A stretch of 64,000 bases of DNA. Origin: Pomacea canaliculata. Its lineage: Eukaryota > Mollusca > Gastropoda > Architaenioglossa > Ampullariidae. Every line of letters starts with the position of its first letter. The stretch's first letter is position 1. A model generated the notes under the pieces. It was not told where the DNA came from and searched no databases. It was given only the letters and a program-made list of their open reading frames with translations. Shown piece by piece: positions 25,441 to 36,987 of the stretch. The stretch spans positions 10,656,074 through 10,720,073 of the forward strand of contig NC_037595.1 of NCBI RefSeq assembly GCF_003073045.1, read 5' to 3'. The position numbers and the translations under genes were made by a program.

Positions 25441-25929
25441 AAGGTGTCCGAGTCTTTAGGCTCCCGAAGCCTTGTCTTTTAGTTCTTACGGCCTACTTTT
25501 CTTCTTGATTACTGTCATTTGTTAACAGGAAAGCTATATTTTGAGCTCCCTCTAACCTTTTTTTTCGGTTATGGTGAGCTCTCTTGCTCGGCGTAGGTTT
25601 TTGTTTTTCACACACAGATTTCCCAACTGAAGAATGTCCAACCGAAGAAATGCTGCGAAAGAGTCAACAGTTAATTTCTTACTGAACACAATGCCTTATA
25701 CACATTTAAACTTTTTCATATGAACAGACACAAACGTGAGTGAGAGTAAAAAAAAAATCATACTCTTAAAGAGATTTTAAACTGTTTTGGTCTGCCTTGC
25801 ACACACACACAGATGATAGTGTATAGGAAGTGAAAGAAACTGGAGTACCCGGGGGACAAAAAAACAACCACAGATGTCACGTTCAAAGGAGTGTAATAAA
25901 GCGAGATCCCTAACCCTAGGACCCTAGGC

Positions 25930-26091
25930 CAGGGATGCCCAACGTACGGCCCGCTCATTTTAACCGGACACAACATAATTATTTGTTTTTAATCGTCATG
26001 ATTCTGGCAAAACCGCCATGTTCTGGCCCATGAGATTTTTTTTATATCATGTCCAGTTTGGCCCTCGGTAAGGTAAGGTTGGGCACCACTG
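25930..26091. mobile_element. hAT-type MITE, 162 bp
   Basis: The left end CAGGGATGCCCAAC and right end GTTGGGCACCACTG are imperfect terminal inverted repeats of the Charlie-like hAT class. They are flanked by 8-bp near-duplications, ccctaggc and ccctaagt (6 of 8 matching). There is no coding capacity. Confidence 0.7.
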
Positions 26092-26700
26092 CCCTAAGTG
26101 TTTGATTCTTTAGTCACTGCACTTCAGAGACTAAATTGCTAAGAAAGGAGCTACTGATGGTCAAGTACAGTATTTGACCTTTAAGGTCAACGAGATAAAC
26201 CCTCATTTTACATCATGTCAGTTGCTTGGACAAGAAATCAACATATTAGAAGGTTGGATCTGCTGATGATGGGAAAAAACAGACATAGGGAGCTTATCTG
26301 GGGCTTAGGTTACCTACAATAATGAGTTCCTTTTAGTCTGCAGTAAATGAGAAGGAAATAATCTCGATGAAGATTAATAATACAACAAAACAAAAATTTA
26401 AAAGTCTGTTTGACTCCGTAGAGCAGCCTACACTTTTTATGTTTTCAAAATATGGGGGTAATGCACGATGACATCATTGATGGAAACAAAATCCACACAA
26501 GTCCAGATACTAAACACCATCACAGTGTGAGCTTGTAGATACCCACTCAAGATCAGCTGCTACGTGCAAACCATTAGTGTTGCTTAATTATTCAGAACAA
26601 ATAGATTTTAATGATGTATCTATAGACACACACTTCTATTTACATAGACGTTAATCGTTTTATGTATAGTGTCGCGAAACTCCTGGGGAAGAGCCCTTGG

Positions 26701-27437
26701 AGATGGTAGAGGTTGTGATCCGTCCTTCGGTCTCTCACACTCTCGATACCTCTACCAAATCACGACATTTACCGCGTGCTCCCACACTAAATTGCTTATC
26801 AATTAACACTTCAACTAGCTCGAGCCCCTAGCACGCATAACTCCAATGAACAACTCAAGGCAATTTAGTGTATAAAATAAGGTTATTAATCATCGAGAGG
26901 ATTATACCAATTATGGCAAATGATACAATTTCAATATAACCATATGGTCGTTATCTAGGGTGTCCCGTTATTCTAATTGTTCTCCTTCTAGTCCAGATAG
27001 CTAATGAGCCACGATTTAATTAATCTTCATCAAACTACACACTGCACACACCACTTATCTTTACAGATGGAGATGGTAGAGGTTGTGATCCGTCCTTCGG
27101 TCTATCACACTCTCGATACCTCCACCAAATCACGTCGACATTTACTGCGTGCTCCCACACTAAATTGCTTATCAATTAACACTTCAACTAGCTCGAGCCC
27201 CTAGCACGCATAACTCCAATGAACAACTCAAGGCAATTTAGTGTATAAAATAAGGTTATTAATCATCGAGAGATTACACAATTATGGCAAATGATACAAT
27301 TTCAAATATAACCATATGGTCGTTATCTAGGGTGTCCCGTTATTCTAATTGTTCTCCTTCTAGTCCAGATAGCTAATGAGCCACGATTTAATTAATCTTA
27401 ATCAAACTACACACTGCACACACCACTTATCTTTACA
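26701..27437. repeat. Tandem pair of ~370-bp LTR-like repeats
   Basis: Two head-to-tail copies (26701-27065 and 27071-27437), nearly identical, from AGATGGTAGAGGTTGTG to CACCACTTATCTTTACA. On the minus strand each copy runs from TGTAAAG to CTCCA, an LTR-like TG...CA. Each contains a 12-bp inverted repeat, ACACTAAATTGC / GCAATTTAGTGT. A diverged reverse-oriented relative lies at 34799-35060. Confidence 0.85.
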
Positions 27438-28480
27438 CACAAGTCTCTAGTCACTTGAGGGGCCCCTCCGTTGTTGACGTCCGAGAATCCGTTGATGATG
27501 CTCCGTCGGTCGTAGCTGACTCCCTCGCAAGCGCTGAGACTCTGGCACCACCACGTGCCACCACCTGTCTGTCTCACGTCCCTAGGCCGAACTGCTGTCT
27601 AACGGGACCGACACTTATCTACCAGCTTTGCCTACTGTCTGCGAGCAACAGATACTGGAGATGAAGCGTCGTACACTCTGCGGCAGAGCGGGTCTTCCAC
27701 AACTCCGAGTCGGTTGTGCTGGAGTTGTCACGTTTCCCAGACGAACTCACAGCAGAGAATCTGAACAGCCTTGAACAGATTTCGGCTACAACCTTCCCCT
27801 TCGCGCACCAGTGCGAAAGACCCCGAGTCTTGACCGATCACCGTACTAAATCCTCATCTGCGAGGATCATCCTCTCCCGCGATTGGTCAAACATACTCCA
27901 GTCTTACCGTCAACCATTCTGCTACCTAGCTATCAACCAATCATACATAGCTAAACGCATGATAGACATGTTCACTGGGCTTATCAGCGCCACTCAACTA
28001 CACCCCCTCTTACCCCCTCTTTACTCATAGCAACGCAATCTCCGACTACGGCGCCGTCCAGTCTGGCTTCCTATTCACTATCTTGTCCAGCGATGACAAT
28101 ACAAGTAGCGCTATTGTCCTGCCTTCAGGTGCGTCGCGGACTTCTGTAATTAACGGCGAGGCCGATTGATGCTCTCCCGTTCCCTGAGAGATCCCCTGTA
28201 CCGACACCCATCCCGCATCCAACCCTGCCTATTGTCCGTCATATGATGTAAAGCGGTCCTTCCGCGCGTCACGGTCTATTGATTCAGGAGATAAACAGTG
28301 GTGAGACTTCCTGCCCTTTGTCCAACCCGAAGTCCAGTGCCGCAAAGGCGGCTATTCGTCTCGGACATACCCCACCGCAACCGCACCCTACATTACCATT
28401 CGACCTTCTGAAGTCTGCTACCACGCGTCCGCCTGTTTCGTGAGAACAGAAGTGAGACACCTTGGAACACTATAGCCATA
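27438..28480. other. GC-richer unique block next to tandem repeat
   Basis: About 1 kb of markedly higher GC than its surroundings. It probably belongs to the element whose terminal repeats lie at 26701-27437. The longest frame (27716-28030, plus, 104 codons) matches nothing I recognise. Confidence 0.35.
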
Positions 28481-30990
28481 CTATTAATCACATGACATAT
28501 AGACACACAACACATACATACGTGAAATAAGGTTTGTGTGTGACTTTAAAATATAGGAGAGGGTATATTCTATGAATATAAATATATATACACAAACATT
28601 GGAGCAAATATTCAGTAACACCGGATTGATATAATCTATGTTTTTCTGTCTCTAGGTGGATCTGTGGGTCTCTACAGTCCAATAAGAAAGTAAGAAAGGA
28701 CATCTTGAGACTGTTTCTGACTGATGGTAGCACAGTTCAGACTGGAAAGTGCTTAGGGAGATGAAATAAGCAGCCAGCAAAAGCTTTATACTAGTGAAAC
28801 AATCTACTCTCTTCTCTTATCACTACTATTGCTGCTATCAGAGTACTAAACATTATTAATTTACAACCAGGGAAATTCCTGTAGTCAGATTATCGCCATA
28901 ATTGTTACAATATTCTATTCAGTTCTACTTTGCCTGAAGTGGACTAGGATAAGAAGAAGATTATCTATGTTTTCTTGTCATGGAGACCTTGTTTTTCTGT
29001 TTTCAAATCGTCTGAAAATAAAAGCATAAAATCTTCTCCATCCGTTGGAGTTATTTAAGAAGTTCTTTGTGAAATTGCAAAACGACAAAATTACTTGGCT
29101 GGAGAAGTGGGTTCTCTTTAGAGAGAAACATCTACTCTCATATCTTAATCTCTCAGATGAAATAATATCGAAATGTCTGCGTGGCACTGTTTAAAATAGA
29201 AAAATGTGGATATCTTGAAGATACCAACTAATGTTTTTATTGTAAAGATGTCAGCTCTACTTCTTGGAACTATGCATCCTAATGAAACAATAAGGGGGAT
29301 GAGACTGGGTGTCGAACACAAAGAGGGAAGGAGGTCTGTACATGTATATGTCACTCAAAATTAAAACATTATAATGATAGATGAAACATTTTCTCGTGAA
29401 AAGGTTGAATAGTATTTGGGGAAATCCAAACATCATTATTTAAATGTTTGGAATGTGGAGTAGATATCCGCTAAGAAAAAATAATTTAAAAAGTTTATCG
29501 TGCTAGTACTATTACAGGGGTCTCTCTCTCTCTCACTCACACACACATGTTAGTCTTACCTTTCTATAGAGATAACACAACAATGTTCAACTTTATGTCC
29601 TTTCAATGACACTTCAACTGATCACTTGTATGTCCTTGTTTCTAAAAGGTTTTCTCTATCTGTATATGAAATTTAAGAATCACTGGCAGATCACAATACA
29701 CTCAGGTGGAAATGACTGTAATATGCTTATTTGTTATCTAGCAGAATACATCACAAAAAGCGTTAACTTGATGACAGGATGCTTCACAAAGTTGACACTA
29801 TGAAATCTTGTTCTTTAGCATGGCTCGCTGACAGCTCTATAGAAAGAATTTAGACCTTATGACAAACAAACAAAGAGGAAAAAAATATGAGAGAAAAAAG
29901 AAGATAGTAAAACTAAAAGAAAGAAAGAGGAATGGAAAGAAAGGAGAGAGATTTGTAGGGAAAGAGATGAAAAGAGTAATGAGAAATATCAATCGCTCTC
30001 CCTCCCTCTTTCTCTTTATCTCTATCTCACAGACACACATATTCAAAGTACAAACCTGAAACTGATCTATTGGCTTTGAATAAATATTTTATTTTTTATT
30101 TTTTAAAGTTTGCAGAAACATTTTAAGCGTAAGAAAAATAAAAAACAAAACAAGTCCTTCACACGTCTTATTGCATAAACAAATTTTCACTAATGATTTT
30201 TCGACATTTTTCCTGTGAGTAAACGAAATTGTTCATATATCTACTATTCCCAACGTGCAGCATTTAAAAATTTGTGAACAAAAGGAGATAATCACTGAAT
30301 ATTTAACATTTTGCAGAATGGCCGTGTACTCGCTAGAGGACAAGAACCCCCAAAATGTAAGAATTTAAAAGTAGTACAAGAATGGTATCTCAGTAACTGA
30401 AACACCAGATCTCAATTATTGTCGTGTGATGGCTAAGAAATCACTACATATCATCTTAAGATCAAGTTGAGAAAGCTTTGGGGACCGTGGGTTGTGTTAA
30501 AATTATAACAAAGCCACGTGGTCCATATGGTTGTGGTTCTAATAATAGAACGATGTGGTCTGTAGTCTTTGTTTAAATACTTGTCTGCCAGAGAAACAAC
30601 AAGGCAGACATCAGTCAGGCTCATCAAGTAAACACCAAATAGAAACCCTTTAGCTCATCCGTCTCCGGAAGCTTTTCGCAGGGTCCCTAGAGGTGAAACC
30701 ATCAAACCTGAAATTAAGATTAATGCTGCTAAGGCTATCAGTTTTATCAAAACTATGAAAAACGTGTGGCATGCATGGAATTTCACTCAAACAGCATGTA
30801 CTCCGATGTTGAACAAAGTACACCACTGTGAATACAAAACAGTCAATAGCAACATAACAAATGTGCATTTGAATAATTTTACCCAGCATGCACTCGTAGT
30901 GTAAATATGGAAAAGTACCCGGCTGTCAGAGAATAAAACTCTTGCAGGTGTTGAAACCTGGTTTATTATATGGAAATAATTATGCACGAG
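28481..30990. other. Gene-free stretch
   Basis: No exon is supported. It has a TC/CA run near 29522 and a purine-rich tract at about 29860-29970. Confidence 0.45.
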
Positions 30991-31009
30991 TAATTCTAAA
31001 TGGGAAGGA

Positions 31010-31070
31010 TCTGTAGCCTGATAGCCCATGTACTGTAGAAAACTATGTCTATGGTTCGAGACCCGCTTGG
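31010..31070 (+). repeat. tRNA-like SINE remnant
   Basis: An A-box-like TAGCCTGATAG is followed about 40 bases later by a perfect B-box core GGTTCGAGACCC (31053-31064). Confidence 0.45.
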
Positions 31071-31882
31071 GCTTATGGCTGAAAAATTCCTCCTGCCTAT
31101 TACAGGTTCTCAGTAGACATGAATAACCCGATTTACCACAGGAGGTAAAGGTGGAAGAAAGAGGGGATTGGGTCCTGCTTATCAATTATCCACATAAGTT
31201 AACTGCTCCTGTGGCTACTAGATTATGAAAACCCTTTACCTAACTTTCAAAGTATTTAAACACTGGAACATTTAAAGCTAGAACTCCATGCAATTTAGGT
31301 CTGACTAAGTTTAATGAATTCTTACTTAAGTCAGACTAATGATAATCCTAGTTTAGTAAGAAATTGTATCTGTAGTGAATTCTGACTTAAATGCTAGAAT
31401 GTTCTAGACTAAACTCTTTCGAATCGCTGCCAGCCTCCAGGTAAGGTAATACCGTGCATCTTTCCAAGTTCTTTTCAATTTCTGAAAAAAACTGCCAATC
31501 TTCAGTCGACTTTGTGCCAAAATAAGATTTTCAAATTAATGTTAGAGCCACATTAGGAGTTGATAGGAGTTAGGAAAGATGAAGATTAAGATGAATAGGA
31601 ATACTATGCAGTGATGAGCTTTATCTCTACAATGGCAATATGTATAAAAAAATCAACCCTGTGTTGTACACCAACAAGTGAAGTTAAATTTCGCTCTCAC
31701 AGCAGGTACTCAAGCCTGTCATTTACATCAAGTGCACCACTAGAAAAGAACAAATTTCAAGAAAAAGATCAAGGTGCTGAATGAAGCAGTCAGACCAGAA
31801 AGTACCCGGATGTAATCAGCTGTGCGCCTTGTCATGACTACCCGAATGACATTAAGATTAGTCATGGAGAACGACCTCGAGG

Positions 31883-32083
31883 TCACTGCAATGTTTCTAA
31901 AGAGTGCTCGAAGTGAGTGTTACACCGAGGGCAGGCGTGGATGTCCTGGAGACAGGGTGTGCACACCGCCAGGTGGCGACAGGGCAGCAGCACGACATTG
32001 GCTGGGTGTCTTCTGCATAAAACGCAAGTGCGTTCGTCTCTTGCAGTCGTGGGATCAGTCCTTCTGCGGCGGTAATCAGTCAT
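31883..32083 (-). CDS. IAP-like 2, C-terminal RING exon
   Basis: 201 bases including the stop, after the acceptor tttgtctgtttcag. It encodes RTCVLCRRHPANVVLLPC, RH, CTPC and CPRC, ending FEHSLETLQ. It is a canonical IAP RING; the Leu-Leu-Pro-Cys-Arg-His core is intact. Confidence 0.88.
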   Translation of the reverse strand: MTDYRRRRTDPTTARDERTCVLCRRHPANVVLLPCRHLAVCTPCLQDIHACPRCNTHFEHSLETLQ

Positions 32084-35000
32084 CTGAAACAGACAAATGT
32101 CCACTTTATGGATGTTCTTACAAACTGTAACATTAACATTAAGAATACTTATTCAGCGTTCTATCCCAGCATCCTCTAGGCTCACCGCGCCTTACAAAGA
32201 AGACAATATTAATGTAAAAGTAGTAATAAATATATAATGCAGATTTATATATTGATACAGTGAGAAAGATATGATAGCAAGCTGTTTGTCCCAAGCCTAT
32301 ATGTCAGTACTTGCAGAATCTTATATACCTTTGGTTTTATGCTAGGTTCAGACTAATTTTTAGGTAACATCAATGGAAAATATATAATTTTGTATAGTTT
32401 CCTATATGTAATCTGACTGAGAGTAAGTTATAATGATACTTGACACAGATGAATGGACTCCTATTTAAAATGATATTAGAAGGAAATTATTTAAGCTAAA
32501 GGTAGACATTCTGAAATCAATTTAGTTTGAAGCTGCTCACAAAAAGTACTAACACACAAGCATAATTAACAATAGGCATCTCATTGCAAGTAGCAGGTCA
32601 GTGCACAGTCAGTAGACAACAAAATTAGGATTAAACTTACAAATCTTAAAACATGCAATTTTTTATTTGTGCATTCACACGAAGCTACATGTTCATAAGC
32701 GCCTTTCTTAAACTGTGGACATAAAAATGTCACATACAAAAAACTAGCTCATACAAACACACAGGGAAAGGCAACCACTACTGCGAACCATGCAAACCTC
32801 TTAAAAGAATGTCGTCTGTAATAGTAAACAACAGTAAACAACACTTGCAGTATTACAGAACAGGCAATACTCAAAATCAAATAAATGCTCACATCAATAA
32901 ATTGTCTTACCAATGCAGAGTCCGTTCAAAAAGAAATTGTAGAAATATATTATCAATGAATTATTTATTTTGTATAAATTCTCATACGAGAATAGCTAAA
33001 GGATAAAATTTAAAGGAAATATAAATAGGGGTTGGGGAAATCCACCCGTGGTGGCTGTGAGGCGTGATTGGTTGTGGTGTGTCAGGTGGTATGTATGGCC
33101 AACAAGACGGTTACGGGACTAAAAGATCTGGACGACAAGCTGGGCTTACCTTATACCTCTAGGGAGAACACAGTGATCTTGATATCTCAAATCTTCGTTT
33201 GTAATTGTCCTTCGCTAAACTTCAGACGAAAGAACTACTGAGAGAAAAGGACATCAACCTAGAAGGTGATATAGCCACAGGGTCGTACCTGTGCGTTGGA
33301 AAGAACAACTTCGTCCGACCTGACGACCAAGTAACGGACAAGTGTATTGGCCACCGGTATCGGTGCTGCGTCCATACCAAGATCGTCGGCCTGCTGGTGA
33401 CAGTTCGAGGTGCGCCTTCCTCGTACTCCTCTCGTCGCGTGCCGATCTACAGAAGACCGAAGTCTTCGGACAATATTTCTTCTGCGGCGCGACGAGAGAT
33501 TACCCATACTGCATCCACCATTGGACAGTGCAGTGACAGTTGTGCGTGTGTGTTCTGCAAGAACTAAACTCCACACCACAAAGTCTCGAACAGCTAAGTG
33601 GCGTGCGCATGAGGAGTGTACGGGGAGAGTGTGTGTACAGTGTTGTGTGAGCAGTATTGTATGACAGATAAGGTTAGATCTGGCTCTCAGTTATCTGGAC
33701 ATAATAGAAGTAGGGGAAATAATTAGGTAAACGGGACGGTCTAGACAACGATCAAGGGTTCATACTTTGTAATTGTGACATTTTTTGGTTTGTATGAACT
33801 TCTTGGAGGCTTGCTTCTCTTTTTTCAAGCTAGTCCACGCCTAGAGACTGAAAATATAAATGAAAGACATCATTAATAATGAAAGCAGACACAACTGCAA
33901 TTCTTTTAAGATTATCATGTTTTCAGCGCTATGCACGCACACACACACCATGTATTTTTATTATTTTACTCATTTCAAACAAAAAAGAGCTTTTTATGAG
34001 AGTTCCCTAGCTTGGTCTGAGGTAGAGCATCTTTGGAGCAGAGGACTTGGATTCGATGCTCGCCCAAACCTGTCACTGGAAAACTAAATTTACTGCCTAC
34101 ACCTCTTCTGTGTAATGGAATCTTTAACTGTATAATTATCTTTGGAACTTTGATTCCTGATATTCATTTATTTTAAATGATCTTAGTTTATAATTTATGT
34201 GTGAAAATTTATTAAGTAATCATTTAATAAACTTACTATTGTTCAGGGATACCACGAAAAAAGCAGCAGTCAGTTGTGCAGATAAACTGCAAAGCAAAAT
34301 CCGTAAAAGGTCTTCTGAGAATGAATATTTTATATTTATACTTACTACAGAGTCATTGGTATTATTTTACTGATTTTGTATTTAATATTTTAAGTAAATA
34401 TTTGTAATATTACAATATCCTCTACGCAAAATCCCAAACATTATAGAGTTAGGTAGTTTCAGTTTGCAAGTGACCCATTCTAGTGTCAAACTTTTGAGGA
34501 AAGAGCAAGTCGACTGTTACAAGAAGGGGAAACAAGTTTAGGTTCGTCAACAATCATGGCAGTTTAAGTGCACAGGTGTCTCCTAAAAGCAGAATTCAGA
34601 CAAGTTTGGTAAATTTTGTGGGAATGATATAAGTGTATATATGGGCACAAAATAATGATATAATTTTCTGTCTCGGAATCAGCGGCGCTTGTCCCACTAT
34701 TAGAAAATTGCATGTCCCACTGCTCAGTAATTTTCATTGCATGTTTGGTGCAGCTGTATGAATGTCAACAGCCATCAGTTTGGGACATTATCTTACTGTA
34801 GGGGAAATAATTAGGTAAACGGGACGGTCTAGACAACGATCAAGGGTTCATACTTTGTAATTGTGACATTTTTTGGTTTGTATGAACTTCTGGAAATAAT
34901 AATTAACATCTTTTAATACACTAAATTGCCTCGTGTTTTCCATTGGGGTATGCGTGCTTGGGGGCTCGAGCTGATTAAAGTGGGTAATTAATAAGCAATT

Positions 35001-36805
35001 TAGTGTGGTAGCACGCGGTAAGTGTCGACGTGGATTTGGTGGGGGTATAGACGGTGTGTTGGACTGGTGATAGAAATCGTACCCCCTACCAAATCTACGG
35101 ACCCTGCCCCAGGTTTGCGACATTCTTTGATAGGAATAATTGTGATTCAGTTTCCACCACCATTATCATACTGTTGTATGCCGCCGATGATGATGATCAT
35201 TACCATTTGGTTGTTAGAGGTTCCTCGTTGACAGAAGGGGCAAAGGTCTCTGAGAGGAGAACAGGTCTCGCATGTCCTTGTGCGGTGGTGGCAGGAATAA
35301 ACCACTTCATTGGGCGGACTGTTGTGGCATGCTGGGCACAGTATCTAGTCCAACAAACATTAGCGGAAAGTAAGACAAAAATGTGTCATCAACATTTCAC
35401 ACAAAATAACAGTGCACTTGTACCAATGATAAGTAGCATCAGTCTAACAGTCCCTCCACCGGTTACGTGCAAGCACACTGCTCTCCCTCCTTCGTCTGTC
35501 AGCGAGGCTTGGTCTCAATGCACTTGCATGTTCAAGGACCTACACTGATAGAATAATATATTCCAGGTTTTTTTTTTATTGTTGCTCCCTTCCCCTTAAT
35601 ATTTGGAGAATAATGCGAAGTAAATTATAAATAGACAAAGAGGAATAGTGGAATGCAGAAAGAACAAGGCATCATGTGTTCTTGTTTAATATTTTATCTA
35701 GCAATGACTGCTTTTAATGGCCAACAGTTGGTTCAAAAGGCATGAAAACAAAAGAAAAGCACAAGGCAAGTGTCAAAAGGTTAAGGTCCCTGGACTGAGT
35801 TGCATGTGATGTCTTGAAAATAAGTCTTAAATCGTCGGTCTACAGTGTAAGTCGACTTTGCTAAGTTTGATCTCAACAAAAGTGTCGAAACACTTGTAGC
35901 TTGTCATCAGTCACTGAACAGAAGCCAACAGAAATTATTAGATATGTAGCCCAAAACTTTGGACTTAAAACCACTCATGGAACCCCGCCTCCCTTTGTGC
36001 TTTCACCTAATGTCTGTGTGTCCCCATCGCTATGTTAAAATGAAAAGATGTTTTCATAGCAGGGTGTCCGTAAGGGCACCTGGAAGGTAATGACTGAGTT
36101 CTACTTAGTCCACATGTAGCGGGATTAAACATCTTTCCAAAACTGTCGGAAACATCCTAAGCTGAGCTAGACTGTAAGACAATAAAATAAATAAAATAAA
36201 ATTAAAAAAATGGAGCCGAATTTTACCGGCGGGATTCGAATCATTGGCCGGTGCTGTCTCTCTCTCTCCATCCCTCGCTCCACTGTTTGGCACCTTATCT
36301 TGATCCCGAGCGAGCTGATGATCGTCTGCAAGTCGAGGTCTCTTGCCATCTGCTGCTGGCGGTAGAGCGCGCACCTGGCGAAGGGAACACTACTCTGTGC
36401 CCGCCTCCCTCCACAGGTGGGAGAGTGACCTCGACTGTAGCTGTTCCCGCAGCAGAAGCAGCAGGTATATTCGTATATGACGTCATAATAGTATCCGTCA
36501 TGCGCCAACGGAATGAGGAACTGGCTGATGGGATGGTTCCGAGCATTGAAGAAGGAGGCCAGTCTCAGGTCTTCGAAGCGCATCCCGGGAAACATGCACC
36601 CAGCATCCGGTCTCATTGACAGCGAATTGTCTAGGACTGGAGTGGCTGGACATACAACCATTGTTCTCCAGTAGGATCCAGGGATTCCAGAGAATCCCTT
36701 TATCTTTGTGAAATCCCATTTTTCTCGGCGTTTTCTCGGAGTTTTGTCCTTTGAGGTCACGTGGTCCACAAGATGTTTATATGCAAAGATCGCTATTAAC
36801 AGAGA
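31883..36805 (-). CDS. IAP-like protein 2: BIR plus two RING fingers
   Basis: Paralogue of the gene at 12279-13636. Exons run 36227 to about 36805 (BIR), 35204-35344 (first RING) and 31883-32083 (C-terminal RING), joining in phase 0. Matching landmarks are CMFPGMRFEDLRLASFF, HDGYYYDVI, CFCCGN, GHSPTCGGRRAQ, then CPAC/SCHH/CETC/CPFC, and finally CVLC/PCRH/CTPC/CPRC. The predicted role is the same: a BIR-containing RING E3 ligase. The BIR lacks the standard zinc-ligand histidine (Ser there). The 3.1-kb intron between the RING exons has accumulated a dispersed repeat, a 995-bp inserted segment and a SINE, so the gene is about 3.5 times longer than paralogue 1. The 5' boundary of the BIR exon and the start codon are uncertain; the frame is open up to 36916. 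No inactivating change is seen in the recognised domains. Confidence 0.8.
32090..33200. other. Intron of IAP-like 2, proximal part
   Basis: AT-rich intronic sequence with no recognised exon. A short plus-strand open run starting MANKTVTGLKDLDD near 33093 has no family signature. Confidence 0.5.
33205..33567 (+). CDS. Unidentified GC-rich open frame inside IAP-like 2 intron
   Basis: A 120-codon frame with a Cys-rich tail. The opposite strand is also open for about 106 codons, as expected where GC is high, so coding status is weak. I recognise no domain. It may be part of a retroelement or an unrelated repeat captured in the intron. The strand is unsure. Confidence 0.18.
   Translation: MSFAKLQTKELLREKDINLEGDIATGSYLCVGKNNFVRPDDQVTDKCIGHRYRCCVHTKIVGLLVTVRGAPSSYSSRRVPIYRRPKSSDNISSAARREITHTASTIGQCSDSCACVFCKN
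33711..34891. repeat. 995-bp insertion bounded by 93-bp perfect direct repeats
   Basis: A 93-bp sequence at 33711-33803 recurs without mismatch at 34799-34891. Between them lies 33804-34798, a near-identical copy of 36988-37916. The outer 93-mer belongs to the dispersed family that continues to about 35060. Confidence 0.85.
34008..34062 (+). repeat. tRNA-like SINE head within duplicated segment
   Basis: The A-box TAGCTTGGTCTGAGGTAGAG and B-box GGATTCGATGCTCG are separated as in a tRNA promoter. A second copy lies at 37192-37246. Confidence 0.55.
34799..35060 (-). repeat. Dispersed LTR-like repeat, inverted copy
   Basis: A diverged reverse complement of the 370-bp units at 26701-27437. Shared landmarks are TACACTAAATTGCC, GGGGCTCGAGCT, AAGCAATTTAGTGTG, GCACGC and GTCGACGTG. 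Confidence 0.75.
35204..35344 (-). CDS. IAP-like 2, first RING exon
   Basis: 141 bases between the acceptor gttggactag and the donor ATG|gtaatg. It encodes CPACHNSPPNEVVYSCHH, then CETC and CPFC, ending GTSNNQM. Length and phase are identical to the first-RING exon of paralogue 1. It contains no long start-to-stop frame, so ORF callers miss it. Confidence 0.85.
36227..36805 (-). CDS. IAP-like 2, BIR exon
   Basis: The donor CCGCCG|gtaaaa falls at the same codon as in paralogue 1. From REKWDF onward it aligns with paralogue 1. The zinc motif is CFCC, then GHSPTC, then Ser-x6-Cys where a His is expected. The upstream limit is approximate. Confidence 0.75.
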
Positions 36806-36987
36806 GTTTATATGTTTAGTCTCCACTGTCAGTTCCTTCACAATTAGAGAAACAAAAATTTTGGGAAAGTATTTTCCCCAGAATATTAAGTAGTAACATA
36901 CAATCTTTACAGTCATTCTTTCAACGTGAATGTATCTCCACTCTCTAATGTATTCACATTTTCAGGAAGTTGAGAGATCTGGAAATT

